From: Marinomonas profundimaris
GTDB taxonomy: Bacteria > Pseudomonadota > Gammaproteobacteria > Pseudomonadales > Marinomonadaceae
Assembly: GCF_000508165.1 (NCBI RefSeq)
Contig: NZ_AYOZ01000012.1
Span: 124,001-188,000, forward strand
DNA: 64,000 nucleotides
Direction: 5' to 3'
A model generated the notes under the pieces. The model was not told where the DNA came from. It did no database searches and saw only the letters and a list, made by a program, of their open reading frames with translations. This document shows positions 47,312 through 57,346 of this stretch, piece after piece. Made by a program: the position numbers and the translations under genes. Each line of letters starts with the position of its first letter. The first letter of the stretch is position 1.

Positions 47312-47814
47312 GCTGCGCCTCCTTTGCGAATGTCACGACCTGACAAGGTCAATTCAACGGCACGCAGTGTCATTCCAGCCGCGGTGATCAGGGCAAAAAT
47401 TGAGAGGCCATTTTGGAACAACGCCTTAGGTATGCGTAACAGGTTGGTCGATAGATTCAGCATGGTGGAAAGCTTCGCACTTTCATTCACCGCATAAGCG
47501 ATGCCAAAAAATATAATAGCGCCCAGCAACGCAGAAAAAATGTCGATTAGCCGATTAAGGATCACAGGATAACTTCGTTCAAAAAGATCCACTGATATAT
47601 GTCCGCCCTGTCGATCACACAGTGCCATTGCCCCAAACAGAAGGATAACCATGGTCATCGTTATCATATCTTGCGACCCATAGATCGGCGCGCCCAGCGC
47701 ACGACCAATGACATCTGCTAAAATAATGACAACTTCAAAGATCAACCCCACGGCGCCCAACGCAGCGGATAAGGCGATCAGCCCATCCGCCAGTTTTCGA
47801 ATAACAACAAGCAT
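47308..47814 (-). CDS. TRAP transporter small permease subunit (DctQ)
   Basis: 168 aa with four TM helices, DctQ family: VIILADVIGRALGAPIYGSQDMITMTMVILLFGAMALCDRQGGHISVDLF. Starts three bases after the binding protein gene and overlaps dctM. Confidence 0.93.
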   Translation of the reverse strand: MLVVIRKLADGLIALSAALGAVGLIFEVVIILADVIGRALGAPIYGSQDMITMTMVILLFGAMALCDRQGGHISVDLFERSYPVILNRLIDIFSALLGAIIFFGIAYAVNESAKLSTMLNLSTNLLRIPKALFQNGLSIFALITAAGMTLRAVELTLSGRDIRKGGAA

Positions 47815-47817
47815 ACG

Positions 47818-48798
47818 TTACTTGCCTTCCATTGCCGTGAGTGCTGCCGCACCGTCCACACGCTTAACATAGGATTGAACAACACCTGATACCGCTTTCG
47901 TAAACGCTGTTCTTTCGCTATCGGTTAAGTCTGTTATCGTATTTGCACTGTCTGCCCTAGCCACTTTAAGCGCTTCCGTGGCTGTTTTCAGCCAAGCGTC
48001 TTCCGCATTCTTAGACAGTCCAGCGCCACTGACGGCGTCAATGGCGGCTTTTTGATCCGTCGTTAGATCATCATAAACATTACCGTTAAGCACTGTATAA
48101 AAAACAAGACGACCCAATGGCGCACCTAGGGTGAGAGAGTCAGCCACTTCATCAAGCTTAAAGTCTTTTAATGTAGACGCCCCCGTAATGACACCATCAA
48201 TAAGGCCTGTTTGCATGGCATTATAAATTTGACTGGCTGGCATCTGTACTGGCGTGGCGCCTAAGGCTGTCGCGACATCCGCTGCGGTGGCACCAGCAAC
48301 ACGGATTTTAAGCCCAGCAAGGTCAGCAGGAGTACGAATTACCTTGTTTCGCATGATGAATATATTGGGCTCAGAGGTCCATAATGCCAACGGCTTAGTG
48401 CCAGGAAATTCACCACTCAAATGTTTATCATAGGCGCGCCAGAGTGCTTCGTAACCTGGCATGTCTTCTGGAATTGCACCAGGCAGTTCTGCAATCATCG
48501 TTTTACCAAACTGTGATGAGGTGTAACCCGGCAGCCCCCATGCCATATCGGCGGCACCTTGTAGCACACGAATATATTGCTCTGCGGGCCCAGCGCCTAA
48601 TTCTCCACCATGATAGCCACGCACTGTCAGAGCGCCATTTGTTGCGGCGGACAAATCCGTATTGAGCTTCTCAATCACCGAGGCATTAATGGTATGAAAC
48701 GGCGGAGTGAAGCTTGCGAACTTCAATTCCTCAGAAAAAGCGTGTGTGGAAACGGCAATCGCCGCTGAAGCGGCTATGATTAATGTATTCAACTTCAT
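47818..48798 (-). CDS. TRAP transporter substrate-binding protein (DctP)
   Basis: 326 aa periplasmic binding protein with signal peptide (MKLNTLIIAASAAIAVSTHA). Family element LKIRVAGATAADVATALGATPVQMPASQIYNAMQTGLIDGVITG holds the conserved Arg for carboxylate binding. Linkage to ligAB suggests an aromatic acid or derived ligand (inference). A 6-bp hairpin (GCCTGA / TCAGGC, 48824-48838) lies in the 116-base gap before it. Confidence 0.93.
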   Translation of the reverse strand: MKLNTLIIAASAAIAVSTHAFSEELKFASFTPPFHTINASVIEKLNTDLSAATNGALTVRGYHGGELGAGPAEQYIRVLQGAADMAWGLPGYTSSQFGKTMIAELPGAIPEDMPGYEALWRAYDKHLSGEFPGTKPLALWTSEPNIFIMRNKVIRTPADLAGLKIRVAGATAADVATALGATPVQMPASQIYNAMQTGLIDGVITGASTLKDFKLDEVADSLTLGAPLGRLVFYTVLNGNVYDDLTTDQKAAIDAVSGAGLSKNAEDAWLKTATEALKVARADSANTITDLTDSERTAFTKAVSGVVQSYVKRVDGAAALTAMEGK

Positions 48799-48914
48799 GT
48801 ATTTCTCCCAGTGTTACTTTAGTGCCTGATTTTCAGGCTTTGTTATTTTTGTCACCGGACAAACCGGATAACGGAGCGTCCTTTTTGGTATAGAGACTCT
48901 GTTCTTATCTACGC

Positions 48915-50086
48915 TTAACCAACACCTTTATAGTTGAGTTCAATCGAACCCTGCCTTTTGGCAATCAACCATTCTCCTCCAACGTTTTGAATGTCATCCA
49001 CGAAGCTACCGATAAAAATATCCGCATTCGCTTGCACCATACTTTCAAGGCTTTGTTTTTTTCCATTCGCGGCAAACAGCACCACCCTCGACGTCACGAC
49101 GGCACGCTTTTCATTAATAATATTGGTTTCTACATTCGTCAGCGCATGACACGTTTCTTTTTTAGATCGAGAGGTAAACGACGTCAGAATGGCATCACGT
49201 CCCTCCACTTTTACCGTTGGTGAACTAGGTCGATACAATACGCCATCTTCGGTATAACAATTCGCCAACTCTTGCCAACGCCCTTGATCCAACAAATTAA
49301 TAGAGTGCGTTACCAGTTTCTGGCACTGCCACTCGATTAACATGTTTTCCATCGTTTGATTGTTCATTCTGTTCCTACTTTTTTGCAACCAGGTTTTCAA
49401 CGCCTTGGCGACGTTGATTGGGTCTTCTGTTGGCGCCATGTGGCCAGCGCCATCAATCACGACAAGCTCACTGCCCGCAATATGCTGTTGAATTTTCTGA
49501 TGCTGGGAAACAGGACTCCACGTATCTTCCGTGCCTGAAAGCAGTAACGTTGGCACCGATATCGTCGAAAGAAGCGCTTCGGCACAGGGTCGATTAATCA
49601 GCGCATGAATCTGCTTTTCAAAGTCTTCAACCGAGTAAGACATCACCATTTGAGTAAGATCACACATCAATTCGGCGTTATTTATGCCTTTGGAAGACAT
49701 CATAGGAACCAGCCACTGTGTCGCTAAAATTGACATACCGCTCGTTTTTGCCGCGTCAATTAAGCGCATTCGACCGGGTATTTCTGTGTCTGATTTTGGA
49801 TGAATGCCTGTATTTAATAACGCTAAACGCGTAATTCGCTGCGGTGCAAGACGATATATTTCTAACGCGACTCGGCCACCCATGGAGTGACCCGCCAACG
49901 CAAAATCGCCTTCTACATTGGATAAAACAGACCGAGCCATGTCCGTCAGATCATCAAACCCAGCAAAGCTCATGATCTCAACGTCCACTTCATTCACCAG
50001 TTGAGAAGCGACGTTCTGCCAAATCCGTTGATCGCAAAGCAACCCCGCCAAACAAACCAATTTAGGCTTAGATGCAGACACCTTCA

Positions 50087-50087
<1 letters not shown>
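48915..50087 (-). CDS. Fusion: alpha/beta hydrolase plus NTF2/SnoaL-like domain
   Basis: 390 aa. N-terminal alpha/beta hydrolase (about 1-240): CLAGLLCDQRIWQNV, nucleophile elbow GHSMGG, Asp in SGTEDTW and His in GAGHMAPTEDP. C-terminal SnoaL/NTF2-like domain (about 245-390): CYTEDGVLYRPSSPTVKVEGRDAILTSF. These are normally separate proteins; here they are one frame. It overlaps the ligB stop by one base. It may hydrolyse an ester or a ring-cleavage product in the same pathway. Confidence 0.85.
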
Positions 50088-51375
<1,288 letters not shown>

Positions 51376-51568
51376 TCACATTCCACTTGAGCTAAATGAG
51401 AGAAATCAATCACATCAGGGTTACTTAACCCAAAGGTACACAGAAAAAACCAGCTTGCCATATGCACATTTTAAAAATGGATTAAAATCTGGTTATATCT
51501 TAAATTATGAGCTTACGGACTTTCACCGCCCTTTCTGCCGCGAGAGGCTTTTAAAAAGGAAACCTAGA

Positions 51569-52792
51569 ATGAGTAACGCTATTTCAAGCTTTCCGCTGAC
51601 GCTAAAACAGTGCCGTGTGATCACAGAAATCATGAGAAAAGGCACGGAAAAAGAAGCCAGCGCCTCGCTGAATTTCAGTCAACCTAGTGTTTCTCGTGCT
51701 TTGTCGCAGGCTGAGCAAGCATTAAAGGTGAGTATTTTTACGCGTGGCTGGAGCGGTGCAGAACCAACGTCTGAAGGGGAAATAGTGATCTCGTCTTGCA
51801 ATAGCATTTTACAATCGATTGCCAAGACAGAACGCCAATTACAGCAAAACGTAAAGGTGCTACTGAAATTAAAAGCCTATGTGGAATGGCGACATCTGAT
51901 GATCATTGAAGCTGTCGTCCACGTAGGCAGTGCTTCTGTGGCGGCACAAACTCTTGGTATGACACAACCCGCGGTCAGCAAGACATTGAAGGAAGTCGAG
52001 AACATGGTGCAACAGCCACTCTTTTTACGAGCACGCCGTGGTTTGGTTCCACAAACGGCCGCCAAACAGCTCGCTTCGCTATTTCTGAGAATTTCGCCAG
52101 TGGCTCATTCTCTCTTACCTAGCATTCAATCACTGCCAAACGAACTCACAGGCAGACTCTCCGTTGGGATGCTGTCTTTTTCCTGCCAAGATATCGTGCC
52201 CATTGCATTTGCGTCTATCTTTAAGCAACACTCAGGCATTCGCTTACAAGCCATGCAAGGCCCTTATCACATGCTGGCAAACGCCCTTCGACAAGGCGAA
52301 ATAGATTGCTTTTTGGGGCTTATGAGAAAAGGGCCGATTCATCCAGAATTAATTGAGACGCCACTATTGCGCGCTCAATACACCTTGATTGCACGAGCAG
52401 ATCACCCAGTCCACACCAGCGCGAAGACGCTCAATGACCTGACCAATGAACGTTGGATCGTGGCACGACACGGCACCCCCATTCGGGAGTACTTCGAAGG
52501 GTTATTTCATAGCATCGACAACAAGCCACCTATTCAAGCACTGGAAATGCTGACCTTTGCGTCTTCAGAAGAGCTTGTTATTCATAGCGACGCCATCGCC
52601 TTACTGTTTTATGACGACTGGAACATCAACCAACTTAATCCGCGCCTAAAGCAGATCCCCATTACTCTGCCAAATGCCGAATGCACCATTGGCATAACAC
52701 GGCATCGCGAACGGCAGTCCACCATCATTCAGACATTTATTGAAGAACTGACACTCACCATTCAGGATAAGTTAGCTTCGACTCAGCTTTAG
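51569..52792 (+). CDS. LysR-type regulator with two N-terminal HTH domains
   Basis: 407 aa, about 100 longer than usual. It carries two LysR-type winged HTH units: residues about 10-70 (EKEASASLNFSQPSVSRALSQ) and about 102-165 (SVAAQTLGMTQPAVSKTLKEVE), then a LysR effector-binding domain (about 190-400). The second unit is the more canonical. Divergent from the ligAB-TRAP operon, which it probably controls. ATG 51569 has AAGGA upstream. Confidence 0.88.
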   Translation: MSNAISSFPLTLKQCRVITEIMRKGTEKEASASLNFSQPSVSRALSQAEQALKVSIFTRGWSGAEPTSEGEIVISSCNSILQSIAKTERQLQQNVKVLLKLKAYVEWRHLMIIEAVVHVGSASVAAQTLGMTQPAVSKTLKEVENMVQQPLFLRARRGLVPQTAAKQLASLFLRISPVAHSLLPSIQSLPNELTGRLSVGMLSFSCQDIVPIAFASIFKQHSGIRLQAMQGPYHMLANALRQGEIDCFLGLMRKGPIHPELIETPLLRAQYTLIARADHPVHTSAKTLNDLTNERWIVARHGTPIREYFEGLFHSIDNKPPIQALEMLTFASSEELVIHSDAIALLFYDDWNINQLNPRLKQIPITLPNAECTIGITRHRERQSTIIQTFIEELTLTIQDKLASTQL

Positions 52793-53365
52793 TCTCTGTC
52801 GTATTCGACTCAACGCGACGGGCGTAATGCCAATATAAGACGCGATGTGTTGCTGCGGAATAGTGCTTTTCAACTCTGGAAAGTCCGCACAAAAATCAAG
52901 ATAGCGTCGCTCCGCAGAGTGCTTTACAAAGGCGCTTTCTCGTTCTTCCTTGTGGATAAAAATCGTTTCTAGAAAATGCGCATAACATTCTAGAAACGCT
53001 TTATCGTCTCGCATTTGCGCATAAAAATCGCGCCAAGAATAAGACGAAACCACGCAGTCTTCCAAGGCTTGAATGCTAAACAACACCTTCGCCTGAGTGA
53101 CCATAGATTTAGTCGAACCGATGATTCTTGGGCCTTTTGCAAAGGTCTGAGTGAATTCTTTCCCTTCATCCGACACGCTGACATAACGCACTAATCCAGT
53201 GTGTAAGAAATACAAACGATTCGCGAAGTCGCCTTGCTGAAACAAATAATCGCCTTTACGAATTGCATGACATTCCATAGGCAACGTCAGGCGCGACCAA
53301 TCAATGTCATACCCAAGCGTATTAAAATAAGTACGAAAGCTATTTTGTTGTTGAAGTCGATCCAT
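52772..53365 (-). CDS. Crp/Fnr-family transcriptional regulator
   Basis: 197 aa. Cyclic nucleotide-binding fold about residues 15-140 (AIRKGDYLFQQGDFANRLYFLHTGLVRYV), C-terminal HTH about 168-195 (IPQQHIASYIGITPVALSRIRQRL). No Fnr cysteines. Convergent with the LysR gene, overlapping by 21 bases, and overlapping the EamA gene upstream by 26 bases. Confidence 0.88.
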   Translation of the reverse strand: MDRLQQQNSFRTYFNTLGYDIDWSRLTLPMECHAIRKGDYLFQQGDFANRLYFLHTGLVRYVSVSDEGKEFTQTFAKGPRIIGSTKSMVTQAKVLFSIQALEDCVVSSYSWRDFYAQMRDDKAFLECYAHFLETIFIHKEERESAFVKHSAERRYLDFCADFPELKSTIPQQHIASYIGITPVALSRIRQRLKLSRS

Positions 53366-54284
53366 TGAACCCTTTCACCCTAATTACACCACCATCAATA
53401 AGAAACAACGCCACACAAACCAACGCCATGCCAACCAGCAATCGCCAATCCGCCAAACTGGAAAAACGAGATTGCGACACGGCGGTAAAAAGCGCAACCC
53501 AAACCGGTATCGTATAAGAAAAGGCCAATAATCGACTCGCCCCGGCCGTTCTCACCAAAAGCTGTTGCAACACAAACGTAAACAGCGTCGTGAAGACCGT
53601 TAAATACAATATGGTGATCCAAAATCCTTTTGACAACCACATAACCTGATCCAACTCGCCCCACAACAACGCAATCGGTAATAACCACAAAGCACCGAAT
53701 AACATAATCATGAAAGCACTCGGCAATGGGTCTAATGACCGCCCCCACTTTTGCACCGACACCACATGAAACGCCAGCAGGAAGCACACGCTTAAAAACA
53801 CATAATCCCCAGAGCGCCATTGCAAATCATCATAGTGTTGCGTCGACAACAACACGACCACCGCCCCGAATGATCCCATCAAGAACCCAAGAACCTTCAA
53901 AAACGGCGCCGCTTCTTTGAGCCAGACCTTTGCTATCAACACGCCCATCAAGGGAACAAGGGTATACAACACAGACGTGTTCAAAGGCGTGGTCGACTTC
54001 AATGCCACAAACAAGCCAATGAAAAACCCCACCAAAGACCCACTAATCACCGCATAATGAAAAAGCCGCTGACGAGAGGCGAACAACGCCTTCAACTGCT
54101 CTGACTTACTCAACTTGGCTCGATGCCACTGAAGCAGCAGCACAGGAAAAAGAATCAACATGGCCAACAAAAAGCGAAACGCCGAAGTCGCTATTGGGCT
54201 GGCATATTCCACCATATGACCGGACACGACAAAAGACGATGCCATCAGCCAAGCCCACAATAACAACATGATAAACTGGTTCAT
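53340..54284 (-). CDS. EamA/DMT-family transporter
   Basis: 314 aa with about ten TM helices in two EamA halves (VEYASPIATSAFRFLLAMLILFP; LLVRTAGASRLLAFSYTIPVWVALF). Likely exports small metabolites. Overlaps the N-acetyltransferase stop by four bases and the Crp-like start by 26, suggesting one transcript. Confidence 0.9.
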   Translation of the reverse strand: MNQFIMLLLWAWLMASSFVVSGHMVEYASPIATSAFRFLLAMLILFPVLLLQWHRAKLSKSEQLKALFASRQRLFHYAVISGSLVGFFIGLFVALKSTTPLNTSVLYTLVPLMGVLIAKVWLKEAAPFLKVLGFLMGSFGAVVVLLSTQHYDDLQWRSGDYVFLSVCFLLAFHVVSVQKWGRSLDPLPSAFMIMLFGALWLLPIALLWGELDQVMWLSKGFWITILYLTVFTTLFTFVLQQLLVRTAGASRLLAFSYTIPVWVALFTAVSQSRFSSLADWRLLVGMALVCVALFLIDGGVIRVKGFNGSTSTTK

Positions 54285-55105
54285 ACAGCCGCCAACCTTG
54301 CCGCTAAAAAGCGATCAAACAAGTGCTCAGTAATCACCAATTCTAGATCAAACCCAAACGCCTCAGTCAGCACTTGATGCAACTCAGCGGGTGAATTCAA
54401 CATGCGCTCTTGTGTGCCAGAGGAATCGTGTATGCTCACAATATGGTTTTTTAAAGCGATGGTACGGTCAGTATTTTTTAGGCTAACGACCAGATTATTC
54501 ACAAAGCCCGCCTTTGGATAATGCGACGAGTAGAAATTTCCTATCGTACAGTCTGCATCGGTATACACCGCCAAATCAAAGCGGTACAAGGTGAAATAGT
54601 CACCGTCCTTTATGATCTGAACATCGTATTCGCCGTTCTTTTTATCCAGAATTCGATACGCTTCCTTGCCGATGGGTTGCGGCAAATGGGACGATAATAC
54701 CAACGGCGAAATTGGGCAGTTGGCCCCAAAACCAGTGTCGATTAAATACGTCACGCCATCGTGCTTTAGCAAGGTGACTCGATGCGTTCTCGGCACATCG
54801 TTATCTTGATTGTTCAACACCCGCGCCATCGTTAACGTCACGTCATAACCCAACGCACTTAACAGTTCAAACGTCAGCTTATTATGCTCAAAACAGTATC
54901 CACCCAACCCCCGCGTCACTATTTTTTGACTGATGGCGTCTAGATCAAGAGACACGTCTTCGCCCATCACCACCGCCAAGCTGTTGAAACTATAACGGGC
55001 AATGTGCCTTTCTTGTAGCGACGCCACAAACGCCATATTTAGTGATTCTGGTACAACCAAATCAAGGTCGGATAAATAGCGCTGTAAGCTTGAGGGTAAC
55101 GACAT
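54281..55105 (-). CDS. Arylamine N-acetyltransferase
   Basis: 274 aa. Catalytic triad visible: Cys71 in RGLGGYCFEHN, His in PRTHRVTLL and Asp in YLIDTGFGANCP. Transfers acetyl from acetyl-CoA to arylamines or related compounds. First gene of an operon with the EamA transporter and Crp-like regulator, which may couple modification and export. Confidence 0.92.
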   Translation of the reverse strand: MSLPSSLQRYLSDLDLVVPESLNMAFVASLQERHIARYSFNSLAVVMGEDVSLDLDAISQKIVTRGLGGYCFEHNKLTFELLSALGYDVTLTMARVLNNQDNDVPRTHRVTLLKHDGVTYLIDTGFGANCPISPLVLSSHLPQPIGKEAYRILDKKNGEYDVQIIKDGDYFTLYRFDLAVYTDADCTIGNFYSSHYPKAGFVNNLVVSLKNTDRTIALKNHIVSIHDSSGTQERMLNSPAELHQVLTEAFGFDLELVITEHLFDRFLAARLAAV

Positions 55106-55244
55106 GACAATCTCCTTTTGTGTGCTTTATTTGTACGGAATACAACAAAGATTACAAGGAGAGAAAAAGAAAAGAATTAACCGAGGTTTAGAAAACGTTC
55201 TTTTTATGCGATGAACATTTTCTCATTGTGATACGCCTACGCCA

Positions 55245-55742
55245 TTAGATCGCTTTTTCGAACCATTCCACATCCCAATATTGTCCAAATTTTCGACCCA
55301 CTTCTCGATAAACGCCAACAGATTCAAAACCGAATTTTTCATGGATAATTTGCGACGCTTCATTCGGCAAAGTCACACCAGCGTAGGCCCGATGCACATC
55401 TTCGGTTTCCAGCTGCTCGAACAATTCGATGTAAAGAGCGGTGCCAAGGCCTCGCCCTTTCGTGTCCGCTTTCAAATAAATACTGACTTCCACCGAGGTT
55501 TCATACGCACGCTTGGCTTTGAACGGTCCGCTGCACGCGTAACCCAAAATATCACCCGCTTGCTCGGCGACCAACAAGCGATAGCGCCCCGTTAGTGCAA
55601 ACTGCGAAAACCAAACTGCGCGGCCTTCTAACGTGTAAGGCTCGATGTCAAAAGTGGTTGGTGTGTTCACAATGTAGTGATTATAGAGATCCGTTAATGC
55701 AGGTAAATCAGCAATGGCAGCGGGTCGAATTTGAACGCTCAT
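55245..55742 (-). CDS. GNAT acetyltransferase, phosphinothricin acetyltransferase-like
   Basis: 165 aa. Acetyl-CoA motif KGRGLGTALYIELFEQL, N-terminal VQIRPAAIADLPALTDLYNHYIVNTPTTFD, and EKFGFESVGVYREVGRKFGQYWDVEWFEK match the Pat/YncA group that N-acetylates phosphinothricin-like amino acids or methionine sulfone. ATG 55742 has GGGAG upstream. Its 5' portion is duplicated just upstream. Confidence 0.93.
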   Translation of the reverse strand: MSVQIRPAAIADLPALTDLYNHYIVNTPTTFDIEPYTLEGRAVWFSQFALTGRYRLLVAEQAGDILGYACSGPFKAKRAYETSVEVSIYLKADTKGRGLGTALYIELFEQLETEDVHRAYAGVTLPNEASQIIHEKFGFESVGVYREVGRKFGQYWDVEWFEKAI

Positions 55743-55880
55743 TTTATCTCCCAATAGGACTAATTAGGGTCATATATGGTCCACCCCGCGATGCGAATTA
55801 GTAGCAAAAACATCCAGATAATCAGAACCTTGCATAAGAGTATGGATGTGAAGTTTAATTTTCATCTGACCCTAATTGTT
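55491..55880. repeat. Tandem duplication, first unit (390 bp)
   Basis: Covers the first 84 codons of the GNAT gene plus about 138 bases upstream. Near-identical to 55883-56272 (offset 392), with few substitutions such as gaacgg/gaatgg. Two bases (CA) separate the units. Confidence 0.9.
55762..55877. mobile_element. MITE-like element with 11-bp perfect inverted ends (copy 1)
   Basis: AATTAGGGTCA at the left and TGACCCTAATT at the right, 116 bp. Duplicated at 56154-56269. A related, partly matching third segment is at 56339-56452. Carries the promoter-proximal DNA of the GNAT gene. No transposase. Confidence 0.6.
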
Positions 55881-56134
55881 CACACCGAGGTTTCATACGC
55901 ACGCTTGGCTTTGAATGGTCCGCTGCACGCGTAACCCAAAATCTCACCCGCTTGCTCGGCGACCAACAAGCGATAGCGCCCCGTTAGTGCAAACTGCGAA
56001 AACCAAACCGCTCGACCTTCTAATGTGTAAGGCTCGATGTCAAAAGTGGTTGGTGTGTTCACAATGTAGTGATTATAGAGATCCGTTAATGCAGGTAAAT
56101 CAGCAATGGCAGCGGGTCGAATTTGAACGCTCAT
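55880..56134 (-). pseudogene. Truncated duplicate of the GNAT acetyltransferase
   Basis: 84 codons nearly identical to the start of the gene at 55245-55742, ending at KAKRAYETSV with an immediate TGA made at the duplication joint. It lacks the acetyl-CoA motif, so no activity is expected. It retains the same GGGAG ribosome-binding site. Confidence 0.88.
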
Positions 56135-56272
56135 TTTATCTCCCAATAGGACTAATTAGGGTCATATATGGTCCACCCCGCGATGCGAATTAGTAGCAAA
56201 AACATCCAGATAATCAGAACCTTGCATAAGAGTATGGATGTGAAGTTTAATTTTCATCTGACCCTAATTGTT
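55883..56272. repeat. Tandem duplication, second unit (390 bp)
   Basis: Partner of 55491-55880. Ends at CTAATTGTT, the same place where the first unit ends at the joint. Confidence 0.9.
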
Positions 56273-56338
56273 TGAGATGACTACCGAAAGTTTCCGCAAG
56301 GAAGCCATGTTATTTTTTATCAACAAATTGGTAGTCAG

Positions 56339-56452
56339 AACATCCAGATAATCAGAATTTTACATAAGAGCATGGATGTGAATCCAATGTTTGGGGCATA
56401 ACGCCCAATTAAAGTGTGAAGCAAGTTTAATTTTCATCTGACTCTAATTGTT
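56339..56452. repeat. Diverged third copy of the MITE-like repeat with an attC-like piece
   Basis: 56339-56382 matches the AACATCCAGATAATCAGAA block and 56424-56452 the TTTTCATCTGACYCTAATTGTT end of the 116-bp element. Between them is GGGGCATAACGCCCAATTAA, which looks like the end of an integron attC site of marine bacteria (from memory). Together with the duplication this fills the stretch before the radical SAM gene. Confidence 0.5.
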
Positions 56453-56482
56453 CCGCATAATATGCCCGGGTTTTCTAGCTTC

Positions 56483-57346
56483 CTAATTAACGAGTTTGTT
56501 AGTTGTATAGTACCTAGAAACTGCCTGCTTTCTCTCGCCAGAACAAAGATCGTCCATCTTCGATGATATTTCTCTTTCGAATATAGATCCCACATATTGA
56601 AATTCGTTAATAGGATATTCATGATGAAAATGCACATCACCTAGATGGTTTAAAATTGGATACGTTCCCCTCCTAGATTCAGAGGAATTTATTTCTACAA
56701 CAACCCCGTCTATTGCCTTACAATTTAACCTGCGAATACTTTCCAAAAACGCATCTTTTTCCAGCATATGATTTGATAGTGCCTTTACTGCAGGCCCAAC
56801 AGCCCAATATTGATAAATACTCCATCTATCCGGTTGAATTCTTTGTACTAACTCTCCAAGGTTAACCAAATCAAATTCATTTACTGAAGAAATCATTGTG
56901 TTCAATTTAATTAATACTTCGTGGTTTCTTAACCATGAAATCTTATCAATTATCAAATCGTAGTGACCTATTCTACCTCTCATGAGATCATGAACTTTGT
57001 CAGTTGAACCGTCTAGCGGAAGTCCAATCAAATCAACGTAGTTATCTATGAGGTAGCTGTTTTCCTTACTTTTGGATAACGTAATAGCATGAGTATCTAC
57101 ATGCACAAAAAGCCCCAGTTCTTTAGCTTTAATAATAGCCGGGGCTAAGCCTCTGAATTGAAATGGGTCGCCCCCTCCAAAAGTAACTGAACTAAACCCA
57201 AGCTCACTAACTCTTTCAATTACAGAAATCAATCTTTCTTCAGAGATATCCTTTTGATCAAATGGCACATAGCACCACTTGCAGTTTAATACGCACTTTT
57301 TGGTGAAATTAATAATTACACGCTTTGGAGGGTCATTTTTTTCCAT
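56483..57346 (-). CDS. Radical SAM protein with viperin-like features
   Basis: 287 aa. Cluster motif C18-x3-C22-x2-C25 (FTKKCVLNCKWCYVP), SAM-binding GGGDP at 57-61, LPLDGSTDKVHDLMRG near 109-124. Residues 147-179 contain KLNT, Asn156 and RWSIYQ, the same spacing and character as the KINS...RWKVFQ block of viperins; a later SES...TYPILNHLG also recalls viperin. Viperins make antiviral ddhNTPs. Neither a nucleotide kinase nor a full viperin C-terminus is seen, so it may be a sister family. Its start overlaps the membrane gene stop by one base. AT-rich. Confidence 0.75.
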   Translation of the reverse strand: MEKNDPPKRVIINFTKKCVLNCKWCYVPFDQKDISEERLISVIERVSELGFSSVTFGGGDPFQFRGLAPAIIKAKELGLFVHVDTHAITLSKSKENSYLIDNYVDLIGLPLDGSTDKVHDLMRGRIGHYDLIIDKISWLRNHEVLIKLNTMISSVNEFDLVNLGELVQRIQPDRWSIYQYWAVGPAVKALSNHMLEKDAFLESIRRLNCKAIDGVVVEINSSESRRGTYPILNHLGDVHFHHEYPINEFQYVGSIFEREISSKMDDLCSGERKQAVSRYYTTNKLVN

